DNA of 31,128 nucleotides from JBGPIK01 sp041484845. Lineage in GTDB: Bacteria; Desulfobacterota; Binatia; UBA9968. The stretch is from positions 1 through 31,128 of the forward strand of contig JBGPIK010000026.1 of assembly GCA_041484845.1 (NCBI GenBank), written 5' to 3'. The position numbers and the translations under genes were made by a program. Shown one piece after another: positions 23,229 to 30,530 of the stretch (positions are counted from its first letter, which is position 1; each line of letters begins with the position of its first letter). Below the pieces are notes generated by a model. The model was given only the letters and a program-made list of their open reading frames with translations. It was not told the origin of the DNA and made no database searches.

Positions 23229-24164
23229 ATGGAACTCATCAAGCCCGGGATGAACATCCCTTTTACCAAGTACCGCCATATCGCCGTAGGCTTATCAACC
23301 GTAGTAAACCTCCTCGTGTTAGTTGTTCTCTTTGCCAAAGGTCCAAGCCTTGGCGTCGACTTTGCCGGTGGGACGGTTGTACAACTCAAATTTTTGCAGA
23401 AGCTCTCTATTCCCGATGTCCGCGCCGCATTGGGGCAGTTGGGAGCTGGCGATACGGTGATACAAGACTTCGGCCAGGAAGGATCCAACGAGTTCCTTGT
23501 GCGCCTGGAAAAAACATCGGTTGAGATTGGTACCTTAGGTGAACAACTTCGCAGTGGTCTCACCCAACATTTCGGTCCAGGTCGTTTTGAAATCCGCCGG
23601 ATTGAGTCTGTGGGGCCGAAGGTGGGCAAGGAACTGCGCGAGCGAGGGGCTTGGTCGGTTATCGCGGCGACAATCATGATGGGAGTTTACATCTGGTTGC
23701 GTTTTGAGCTTCGTTTTGGCTTAGGGGCCGTGGTGGCTCTGATCCACGATGTGCTCGTGACGATCGGCGCTCTTATGCTGGCACATTATGAGTTCGATCT
23801 CACAATCATAGCGGCTCTTCTTACCATTGTTGGATTTTCTGTAAACGACACAGTCATCGTTTGTGATCGTATTCGCGAAAACATGCGCAAGATCCGCCGA
23901 GAAAACTTGGAATCCATTATTAATATGAGTATCAACGAGACCTTGAGCCGGACCATCATCACGACCGGTACAGCCATTATGGTCCTCATCGCGCTATTCC
24001 TGCTTGGAGGTGGAGTGATCCGGCCGTTTGCTTTCGCACTTCTCGTTGGCTTTTTTTCTGGCGTCTACTCAACTATTTTTATTGCGAGTCCCGTCATTCT
24101 GTTGTGGGAGAATCGGCGAAAAAGCGGGGCGCAAGTGCAGAAAACCGAATTGAGGCGAAAATAG
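23229..24164 (+). CDS. secF: Protein translocase subunit SecF
   Basis: 311 residues. First helix at about 18-36, then the SecF motif LGVDFAGGTVVQLKF (41-55), a periplasmic domain, VGPKVGKELRERGAWSV before the second helix, and the conserved VGFSVNDTVIVCDRIRENMR in the membrane domain, plus NETLSRTIITTGTAIMVLIA. It lies 10 bases after secD and works as its partner. A membrane topology of six helices is predicted, as usual. Confidence 0.95.
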   Translation: MELIKPGMNIPFTKYRHIAVGLSTVVNLLVLVVLFAKGPSLGVDFAGGTVVQLKFLQKLSIPDVRAALGQLGAGDTVIQDFGQEGSNEFLVRLEKTSVEIGTLGEQLRSGLTQHFGPGRFEIRRIESVGPKVGKELRERGAWSVIAATIMMGVYIWLRFELRFGLGAVVALIHDVLVTIGALMLAHYEFDLTIIAALLTIVGFSVNDTVIVCDRIRENMRKIRRENLESIINMSINETLSRTIITTGTAIMVLIALFLLGGGVIRPFAFALLVGFFSGVYSTIFIASPVILLWENRRKSGAQVQKTELRRK

Positions 24165-24206
24165 ATGACCGAGCTGCTGACGGTCTCTGTTCGCTTGTTG
24201 ACATAG

Positions 24207-25946
24207 ATGTCGACTGATCTGCGCAAACGCTGGGTCCTCAAGCAAGCCGATGAAGGACTCGTCGCGCGCCACTCCGATCAGCTTAAAATCTCACGTTTAT
24301 TGGCGCGCATATTGATTTTGCGCGGCCTCGTCGATCAGGATGAGGCTCGGCGCTATCTCTCCTCCAGTTTGCGTTCGGATCTTCCCTCGCCCTTTCAAAT
24401 GGCCGATATGGAAGCCGCGGTGGAGCGGATCGTCCGCGCTATTAGGACAAACGAGTTGATCGGCATCTGGGGCGATTACGACGTTGATGGCACCACCGGC
24501 GCGTCGGTGTTGGTTTGTTTTCTCAGGGAGGTCGGCGCAGAGCCGATCTACTATATTCCGCATCGCGTCGAAGAAGGTTACGGCCTGAACCTTGAAGGTT
24601 TGCGGCGGCTTAAGGATCGCGGCGTCGGCCTGATCGTGACGGTGGATTGCGGGATCTCAAATGCGCTTGAAATTGATGCCGCTCGCGCCATCGGCCTCGA
24701 TATCGTCGTCGTGGATCACCACCAACCGCCGGAAGCGCTCCCGCCCGCGGTTGCCGTCATTGACCCGCATCGACGCGATTGTGCATTTCCAGATAAAAGT
24801 CTTTGCGCGGCAGGTTTGGCCTTTTATCTAGTGATCGGCTTGCGTGCCAGGTTGCGCGACGCGGGGTGGTTTGCGCGCTCTCAAGATCCTGACATCCGCC
24901 GCTATCTCGATATCGTTACGCTTGGAACCATAGCGGATATGGTGCCACTCAAAGGTGTCAACCGAACGTTGATCCGGCGCGGGCTAGCTGAACTGGGCGG
25001 CTCCACGCGGCCAGGAGTCATGGCATTGAAACAGGTGGCCCATATATCGACGGGTGCGGTTAGCGCGGGCCAGGTGGGATTTCAGTTGGGGCCGCGAATC
25101 AATGCCGCGGGCCGTGTCGACTATGGGATCAAAGTGGTTGAATTGCTGACGACAAGCTCGAACGAAGTGGCGTTGCGCATCGCGCAAGAACTGGATGAAC
25201 ACAATCGCGAAAGACGCGCGATTGAAGCTGACGTGCTCGAGCAGGCGCTCGTCTACATCGAGAAACGGCTGAATGCCGCTGAGCGGTATTCGCTAGTTCT
25301 GGGAAGCGAAGGTTGGCATCCGGGGGTTTTGGGAATTGTCGCATCGCGTATCGTCGAGAGATATCATCGACCGACCGTCGTCATCGGATTCGAATCCGGC
25401 AGAGGCAAAGGCTCGGCGCGCAGCATCCGCGGTTTTCATATGGTTGAGGGATTTCGCCGTTGCGCCGATCATCTGGAAAAGTATGGCGGCCATGAGCATG
25501 CCGGCGGATTATCGATCAACGCCGAGAAACTTGATTTTTTTATTGAAGCGTTCGAAAGTGTTGCCCGCGAGTGGCTACAGCCGGAGGATCTATTGCCTCT
25601 GCTCGAAATCGACGCGGAACTGCAATTTTCAGACGTCGGGTTTTCTTTACTGCGACAATTGGAATGTTTGAAGCCCTTTGGCGTCGGCAATCCGGAGCCC
25701 TTGTTTGTGACGCGCGCGGTTGAGGTCTGTGAACGCAAAGTCTTTCCTGCCGGCGCGCGATTCCGCTTCCGGCAAGGAGGGCGCGCCGTCGGCGGGGTAG
25801 CGTTTGGATTCGGCGAAGACTTTCCCTGTATGGCCGGAACAACCGCCGATATCGCCTACAAGCTGAGTGAAAATGAGTGGAACGGCGCGTCCACAGTCGA
25901 CCTGAAAATTGTCGATGCGCGACCGACGGCTAACGCCGGTTCATAG
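24207..25946 (+). CDS. recJ: Single-stranded-DNA-specific exonuclease RecJ
   Basis: 579 residues, normal for RecJ. DHH phosphoesterase motifs: GDYDVDGTTGASVL (89-102), VTVDCGIS (144-151), the name-giving VVVDHHQPP (167-175), and GTIADMVPLKG. The DHHA1 domain has GARFRFRQGG-type and GGHEHAGGLSI motifs (the latter from about 430), and the C-terminal OB-fold follows. RecJ degrades single-stranded DNA 5' to 3' in recombination and mismatch or base-excision repair. It lies 42 bases after secF; its own ribosome binding site is weak. Confidence 0.95.
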   Translation: MSTDLRKRWVLKQADEGLVARHSDQLKISRLLARILILRGLVDQDEARRYLSSSLRSDLPSPFQMADMEAAVERIVRAIRTNELIGIWGDYDVDGTTGASVLVCFLREVGAEPIYYIPHRVEEGYGLNLEGLRRLKDRGVGLIVTVDCGISNALEIDAARAIGLDIVVVDHHQPPEALPPAVAVIDPHRRDCAFPDKSLCAAGLAFYLVIGLRARLRDAGWFARSQDPDIRRYLDIVTLGTIADMVPLKGVNRTLIRRGLAELGGSTRPGVMALKQVAHISTGAVSAGQVGFQLGPRINAAGRVDYGIKVVELLTTSSNEVALRIAQELDEHNRERRAIEADVLEQALVYIEKRLNAAERYSLVLGSEGWHPGVLGIVASRIVERYHRPTVVIGFESGRGKGSARSIRGFHMVEGFRRCADHLEKYGGHEHAGGLSINAEKLDFFIEAFESVAREWLQPEDLLPLLEIDAELQFSDVGFSLLRQLECLKPFGVGNPEPLFVTRAVEVCERKVFPAGARFRFRQGGRAVGGVAFGFGEDFPCMAGTTADIAYKLSENEWNGASTVDLKIVDARPTANAGS

Positions 25947-25981
25947 TTTCTGAATTGACACGATGTCGTGAAGATAGGAAG

Positions 25982-25997
25982 GCGAGCAAGTACTCGC
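25982..25997. promoter_or_regulatory. Leader region of the second solute-binding protein gene
   Basis: A perfect -35-like TTGACA lies at 25955-25960, but no good -10 follows at the right spacing. A 5-bp hairpin GCGAG/CTCGC (25982-25997) lies between it and the gene. This 93-base gap is the only place for a promoter separate from the recJ operon, but I cannot assign one firmly. Confidence 0.25.
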
Positions 25998-26039
25998 ATA
26001 ACTGTCTCATTAATGAACCTACTGCAGAAGGAGGACACG

Positions 26040-27065
26040 ATGAAACGAGCGAAGCAAAGCGCATCCACTGTCATTTTGACCACTGCCGCTTTTGTATCCA
26101 TCCTGGCCGCTGTGCGATCTTTTGGTGCTGAAGTCGGTGGCAAACCGGAAAAATCCGATATCGTTGTCACCTACGCTCAACCCAGTGGCGCTTTCGCGCC
26201 CATATGGGTGGCCTACGAAGCCGGATTTTTTAAAAAATACGGCTTAAACGCGACGTTACAGCTTCTTACGCCACAAGTGTCAGCCCAGGCGGTCGTTTCT
26301 GAAGAAGCCGATTTCTATACCGATGGTCCGGATCTCATTAATGCCCGGCTACGCGGCGGGCAAGTGAAGTATTTCGGGGGTACGATGCAGCAGCTCGTAT
26401 TCCAGATTTGGGGCGCCAAGGAGATTATCACTGTGAAAGATCTCAAAGGAAAAACGGTCGCTGCGAGCACGCCGCGCGCCGCTTTGGATACCGCCACACG
26501 CGAAGCGCTGAAAAGGAATGGATTGCAACCCGACAAGGACGTGCAAATTCTCTATGTTCAGTCGGTTCCGGCGATCTTGAGCTCGATCATTAGCGGTAAA
26601 ACTGCAGCCGGAACCCTGTCAGCTCCCAACACGCTTAAGGCCAAAGAATCCGGACTAAACCTGTTGGTTGACGTCGGCAAGCTCAACATACCGGCCTTTC
26701 AAGTCGCCTATGGAACCACGGAAAAATATCTCAGGAATAATCCCAACACTGTGTACGCCTTTCTCAAGTCTATGGCCGAGGCAGTTGTTTTGTCGAGAAA
26801 AGATCCGACGGTGGCGAAAAGGGCAATTGCCAAGTATGCGAAAATCGACGACGTCCCGATGATTGATGGCACCTATGACGCTTTCGCGCCCTATTGGGCC
26901 ATGAGCCTCGCTGTGCGGCCGGAGGCCATTCGCGCGCAATTTGATTACCTCGACGAGAAAGAATTTCCGAACGCTAAGAATGCTGATCCCAAGGAATTTT
27001 ACGACAATTCTTTTATTGATGCGCTGACCAAGTCCGGATTTCTCAAAAACGCGGGGATGAAATAA
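26040..27065 (+). CDS. ABC transporter solute-binding protein, NMT1/THI5-like (second copy type)
   Basis: 341 residues from ATG 26040, fixed by GAAGGAGGA 5 bases upstream; the frame stays open 24 codons earlier without a ribosome binding site. Signal peptide about 1-30 (VILTTAAFVSILAAVRSFGA). Mature pattern: VTYAQPSGAFAPIWVAYEAG-FFKKYGLNATLQLL, SAQAVVSEEADFYTDGPDLI, TVKDLKGKTVAASTPRAALD, and a helical C-terminus. It differs clearly from the protein at 254-1258, so it is a separate paralogue with a probably different ligand. No ABC permease genes flank it. Confidence 0.9.
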   Translation: MKRAKQSASTVILTTAAFVSILAAVRSFGAEVGGKPEKSDIVVTYAQPSGAFAPIWVAYEAGFFKKYGLNATLQLLTPQVSAQAVVSEEADFYTDGPDLINARLRGGQVKYFGGTMQQLVFQIWGAKEIITVKDLKGKTVAASTPRAALDTATREALKRNGLQPDKDVQILYVQSVPAILSSIISGKTAAGTLSAPNTLKAKESGLNLLVDVGKLNIPAFQVAYGTTEKYLRNNPNTVYAFLKSMAEAVVLSRKDPTVAKRAIAKYAKIDDVPMIDGTYDAFAPYWAMSLAVRPEAIRAQFDYLDEKEFPNAKNADPKEFYDNSFIDALTKSGFLKNAGMK

Positions 27066-27187
27066 CCAACGGGCGCGGCAGCATGCGTGGGTGCCGATAT
27101 CGCAAAGAACCATGGCCTGGCCAAAACCAGTCGGCGTATCTCTCTTGCCGGTCGCAGGGTTCGGATTGGGGTGGTTCGGACTCTCTC

Positions 27188-27217
27188 TTGCAATCCTACG
27201 TTCGATGGAATTAAGAT
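27188..27217 (+). promoter_or_regulatory. Candidate promoter for the PAS/receiver gene
   Basis: TTGCAA (27188-27193), an 18-base spacer, and TAAGAT (27212-27217), predicting a start near 27225 and a leader of about 13 bases. The following ATG has no ribosome binding site, so initiation would be near-leaderless. Box quality is moderate. Confidence 0.35.
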
Positions 27218-27237
27218 ATTAGATCCTGCTTGCACTT

Positions 27238-28395
27238 ATGTCCTTACCCGTACAATATTTTCGGAAACTCGTCGAGAGTTGTCCGGACATCATTATCTCG
27301 GTCGATAGAGACGGCACAATCACTTTTTACAACGATGGGGCCCGGCAAAATCTCGGGTTTACCCCTGATGAGGTGTTGGGAAAGAATGTCACGGAAGTTT
27401 ATCCAAGCCGCGAAGAGGCCCGCAGGGTTATGGCGGCGATGCGTGCCGAGGATAGTGACGGGCGAGGACGGGTGAGCAATTTCGAAACCATCTTTAAAAC
27501 CAAAAAAGGCGAGAAAATTCCGGTCGCGATCTCGGCCTCCATTATCTATGATGATCAGGGCCAAGAAGGCGGTTCGATCGGATTTGCTAAAGACATTAGG
27601 GAGATCAGACGCCGGGACCAATTGGCCACTTTGTGTGAGATTGCCATCGGCATGTCTCACGAAATCAATAATTCGCTGGAGGTTCTCGTCAACCAGGTTG
27701 CAATGCTGCAAAAATATATCGGCCGGGCTGCGACCGATGAGGATTATTTAGTCGAAACCGATCGCCTCAACTCGGTCGCCTCGCAAATTCGTAAGATTCA
27801 GGACATTACCGGTCGGATCGGTCAAATGGCCGGCGAAGGAGAGTACGGAACTAAAGAGTATCTTGGCGGTAAGTTGATGACTGATCTCCACGTGAATCAT
27901 GAGGAGCAAAGATGCGAGCGCCCGAAACCGGACGTGCGGTATCCCCTCAGCGCCCTTAAAATTCTGATCGTCGACGATGACGCGGGGATCTGCCAATCTC
28001 TTCGAGATTTGCTGGAAGAGGAATGTTGCTGCGTCGAAACGGCTCCGTCAGGTGTTCAAGCCATGGAGGTGTTGAAGCGGGAGCAGTTTGATGTCGTCCT
28101 GAGCGATGTCGTGATGCCGGATATGGATGGTTATCAGCTTTATCAGGCGGTCAAGAATACCCTGCCCAGCCTTCCGGTCGTGCTGATGACGGCATTCAAT
28201 TACGATAGGGATCACATTATCAAGCGGAGCTGCCTGGAAGGATTGCAGGGCGCCATTTTCAAAAAACCAATCAATCCGGTTCTTCTCAAGGCGCTTCTGC
28301 TCAAGCAATGCCGCCCTGAAACTGTCGCCAAAGTCACGTTACCTCACGCGCCCGCTGGCGCTCGAAGTGAGGATCCAAAAATCAACTCGCAGTAA
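27238..28395 (+). CDS. PAS domain, histidine-kinase H-box and receiver domain protein without a kinase ATPase domain
   Basis: 385 residues. PAS domain about 5-120 (LVESCPDIIISVDRDGTITF, FTPDEVLGKNVTEVYPS, with a PAC-like end GSIGFAKDIREIR). A HisKA-like helical pair follows, with the H-box GMSHEINNSLEVLVNQVAML around His141. Then, after a linker of only about 40 residues, a complete receiver domain (240-355): acidic patch VDDDAG (246-248), phosphoacceptor Asp290 in VLSDVVMPDMDGY, Thr318, and Lys342/343. The HATPase (CA) domain that should lie between is missing, so it cannot phosphorylate itself; it would need another kinase. A PAS ligand or redox signal might alter dimerisation. The output is not encoded nearby, although a TPR protein gene follows at once. 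Confidence 0.85.
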   Translation: MSLPVQYFRKLVESCPDIIISVDRDGTITFYNDGARQNLGFTPDEVLGKNVTEVYPSREEARRVMAAMRAEDSDGRGRVSNFETIFKTKKGEKIPVAISASIIYDDQGQEGGSIGFAKDIREIRRRDQLATLCEIAIGMSHEINNSLEVLVNQVAMLQKYIGRAATDEDYLVETDRLNSVASQIRKIQDITGRIGQMAGEGEYGTKEYLGGKLMTDLHVNHEEQRCERPKPDVRYPLSALKILIVDDDAGICQSLRDLLEEECCCVETAPSGVQAMEVLKREQFDVVLSDVVMPDMDGYQLYQAVKNTLPSLPVVLMTAFNYDRDHIIKRSCLEGLQGAIFKKPINPVLLKALLLKQCRPETVAKVTLPHAPAGARSEDPKINSQ

Positions 28396-28396
28396 A

Positions 28397-28744
28397 GTGA
28401 GCAAGGAAGAGCATTACAATCAAGGAATGGAGCTGTTCGCCCAGGATAAGCTGGACGAGGCGGTCGCGGCCTATCAGCGCGCGCTTGAAGAAGACCCGCT
28501 TTATGCGGACGCGCTCCATGCGTTGGCGATGACGTATGCGCATCAGGAGAAGCTCGACCAAGCCATCGAAGTCGGTAAAAAACTCATTGAGGCGACGCCG
28601 GATGACGAGTTGGCGTACACAAGCCTTTCAATCTTCTATCAGCAAAAGGGGATGATCGCCGAGGCGGAGCAGATCGCGGCTAAAGCCAGAACGCTCGGCT
28701 GGAAGCGCCAGCTCCAGGAAAGCAAGGAAGGTAAGACGGACTAA
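28397..28744 (+). CDS. TPR-repeat protein (115 aa)
   Basis: From GTG 28397, one base after the upstream stop, the protein starts MSKEEHYNQGMELFAQDKLD. Three tetratricopeptide repeats cover most of it (about 5-38, 39-72, 73-106), with the typical W/L-A/G-Y-A-P spacing, for example EAVAAYQRALEEDPLYADAL and DELAYTSLSIFYQQKGMIAE. A GTG at 28367 would add 10 residues but overlaps the preceding gene. It is soluble and likely a protein-binding scaffold. Tight coupling to the PAS/receiver gene suggests, as inference, that it acts with it. Confidence 0.8.
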   Translation: MSKEEHYNQGMELFAQDKLDEAVAAYQRALEEDPLYADALHALAMTYAHQEKLDQAIEVGKKLIEATPDDELAYTSLSIFYQQKGMIAEAEQIAAKARTLGWKRQLQESKEGKTD

Positions 28745-28979
28745 ATCGCCCCTTTTTGCTTATTCGCTCCCAAAAGTGACAACGCATTTTTGATTTTTTC
28801 GAGAAATTTTATTTTTACACTCATCGACCGCCTTCTGGGTTGACGACTGCGATGGGTTTGCTTCTACAAAAAACGGCGCAGTTGTTGCAGTTTTGTTTTG
28901 AAGTGGATAAGAGACAAAGCGAAAGATTTTTTGGGATTGTGCAACGAGCGAGACGCAAGTTTCACCCGAGATCAAATGT

Positions 28980-29531
28980 ATGACACCCGTATCAGGCCCA
29001 GTGGAAAGGCTGGTTAAACTGCTGCAGGACGAGACACGGATTGATGAAAAAATCCGTGACGCGCAAGCAGCCGTCACCGTGGTCAGAAAGAGAGTGTCGG
29101 AAACTTTGGCCCAGCACTATATCTCAACGAGAGAAACAAGAATTCAAGTGCCGGAGGATCTCATGAAAGAAGAACAATCATACGAGCGATTGCTACTAGC
29201 ACTTCAGGATATGAAAGCTGAGATCGCCAAGCAAATACGGCCGGTGGAAGAACAAATCATCCAGGCTAATGTTGATCATTTGCGCCAGAGCTTTAATCAG
29301 GAAAGTCGCAGGCTTGACAAATGTCTTGAGGAGATGGACGAGAACATCCTCGCGTGTCGTCAATACCTGCACGACTATGAGCGCATTCGTTCCAGTTTGC
29401 ACGGCCTCAATGAAAAATTGTCTCAGCTCGGCGCCGACGGAATTCAAATGCCGGAGACTCTCTCTTCTTCAGACCTGGGCGAGATCATCAGACAGCGAAT
29501 CGACAACCTCAGGTCACAAGGAAAGATCTAA
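28980..29531 (+). CDS. Coiled-coil hypothetical protein (183 aa)
   Basis: A highly helical, charged protein with long heptad-rich segments (LVKLLQDETRIDEKIRDAQA at 11-30, then MKAEIAKQIRPVEEQIIQAN and QSFNQESRRLDKCLEEMDEN further on), no membrane segment and no recognised domain. No strong ribosome binding site precedes ATG. Coding looks real because of the consistent amphipathic pattern and composition. It is separated by 235 bases from the TPR gene; that gap is A+T-rich and shows no other gene. Function unknown. Confidence 0.6.
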   Translation: MTPVSGPVERLVKLLQDETRIDEKIRDAQAAVTVVRKRVSETLAQHYISTRETRIQVPEDLMKEEQSYERLLLALQDMKAEIAKQIRPVEEQIIQANVDHLRQSFNQESRRLDKCLEEMDENILACRQYLHDYERIRSSLHGLNEKLSQLGADGIQMPETLSSSDLGEIIRQRIDNLRSQGKI

Positions 29532-29749
29532 GTCCAATCCCTTTACCGCAAAGCCCCAGCTGATTTCGGCTGGCGACGCTAGTCCGTTTTCCTTCTATTC
29601 TGGGAATTAGGATGCGCTGCTAGACGACTGCGCGTGGTGTGACATGGGTTGCCTGGCGTTTAGCGTGTGCCACTTAATGACGTGGCCACGGGTGATTTAA
29701 CCATCCTGCGGGCTAACCCTGTAGACCGCAATATCACTAAGCAGTGGCG
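29532..29749. other. Intergenic, 218 bases
   Basis: Between the coiled-coil gene and the convergent HTH gene. A weak 5-bp hairpin (CCAGC/GCTGG, near 29555-29572) is the only structure; no T-run follows it closely. Nothing else seen. Confidence 0.35.
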
Positions 29750-29941
29750 CTAATGGGAAAACTTTCGCGCGCCACTTGCGTTCTTCAGCAGCCACGCTTC
29801 AATCATTTCTCGTTTAAATCGCCATTGGCTGCCGACTTTGAACGCTGGAAGCTCCTTTTGAGCCAACAGTCGGTAGACGGTGAATCTGTCCACGTTAAGG
29901 TATTCAGCGACTTGATCAAGCGTCAGCAATTGTTCGGGCAT
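29750..29941 (-). CDS. Excisionase-like / MerR-type helix-turn-helix protein (63 aa)
   Basis: The whole 63-residue protein is one winged-helix DNA-binding domain of the HTH_17 ('excisionase family') type: LLTLDQVAEYLNVDRFTVYR, LLAQKELPAFKVGSQWRFKR and EMIEAWLLKN. The V..YL.V...TVYRL...G.LPA.KVG..WRF pattern is diagnostic of this family. Such small proteins are found in phages, integrative elements and next to toxin or transport genes. Here no integrase is in the window. The ribosome binding site is weak. About 290 bases to its right lies an isolated tRNA 3' end (30229-30256). Confidence 0.85.
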   Translation of the reverse strand: MPEQLLTLDQVAEYLNVDRFTVYRLLAQKELPAFKVGSQWRFKREMIEAWLLKNASGARKFSH

Positions 29942-30318
29942 TTTGTCGCTCGCTTAGAATTGCACCGATCACGCCATGAACGAACCGGCACAAGATGTTA
30001 TTAGATGTCTCTCCTATACCATGAGCATTAGACGCTGCACACAAGCCCAAATTCTACACCAAAGACCCATATCAATTCCGCGAAAACTGTCAAGAAGGGC
30101 GGATTTATTGCCGCTTAAGAATCGCTCCGAACTCGAATGTTCATAATGGAAATTCGCCAGTACGATGATCAACGAGAAGCGTCAAGATAGGATCATTCAA
30201 AGAATTAGCGAAATGAGATTAGCGAGAATGGTGGTCCCAGCGGGAATCGAACCCGCTCAACTACGTCGTGTACAATAGAAGACCATCCCGGCGCAGCCCG
30301 GCTGATCCCAGCATGACC
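29942..30318. other. Intergenic, 377 bases, containing a tRNA 3'-end fragment
   Basis: No gene in this stretch on either strand that I can support. Features: an imperfect tandem repeat near 30204-30230 (ATTAGCGAAATG / ATTAGCGAGAATG) immediately before the tRNA-like sequence, and the tRNA 3' end itself. Confidence 0.5.
30229..30256 (-). other. Isolated tRNA 3' end (T-arm and acceptor), attachment-site-like
   Basis: Read on the minus strand: GCGGGTTCGATTCCCGC (a perfect 5-bp T-stem with the canonical TTCGATT loop), then TGGGACC (3' acceptor strand), discriminator A, and encoded CCA. The matching 5' acceptor GGTCCCA is absent within the next 80 bases on the minus-strand 5' side, and no D-arm or anticodon arm can be folded. 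So this is only the last 28 bases of a tRNA gene. Integrases of tyrosine-recombinase elements commonly use tRNA 3' ends as att sites and leave such copies. The isotype cannot be decided from this part. Confidence 0.75.
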
Positions 30319-30513
30319 CTACTTGGCCGTAACCGTTACGGTCGTTCCTGTCAAGGAAAGTCGACCCGGCATCGGCAATTCGTAATAGGTCATCCCAGGA
30401 ACCTCAATCGGTACTGTCACGTCCACTACGACAAAACCCCTCGTGAACGCCATTCCGCTTGTGAAATCAATACAATTCAATTTCGGTGCGCCGACCTGCT
30501 CCGGTTTGTTCAT
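30319..30513 (-). CDS. Small hypothetical protein (64 aa)
   Basis: ATG 30513 with AAAGG 4 bases upstream, starting 17 bases after the stop of the gene to its right. The sequence is strand-rich (GFVVVDVTVPIEVPGMTYYE, LSLTGTTVTVTAK) and resembles a small beta-sandwich or the end of a larger beta protein. The frame stays open upstream of ATG for several codons, overlapping the preceding gene. No family recognised. Its 3' end lies 62 bases from the tRNA fragment. Confidence 0.45.
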   Translation of the reverse strand: MNKPEQVGAPKLNCIDFTSGMAFTRGFVVVDVTVPIEVPGMTYYELPMPGRLSLTGTTVTVTAK

Positions 30514-30530
30514 TGGCCTTTGCGCTGCGA

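Noticed and set aside
28760..29077. Minus-strand frame (105 codons) overlapping the coiled-coil gene.
   Set aside because: No domain, low-complexity composition from A+T-rich intergenic DNA and conflict with the better plus-strand gene.
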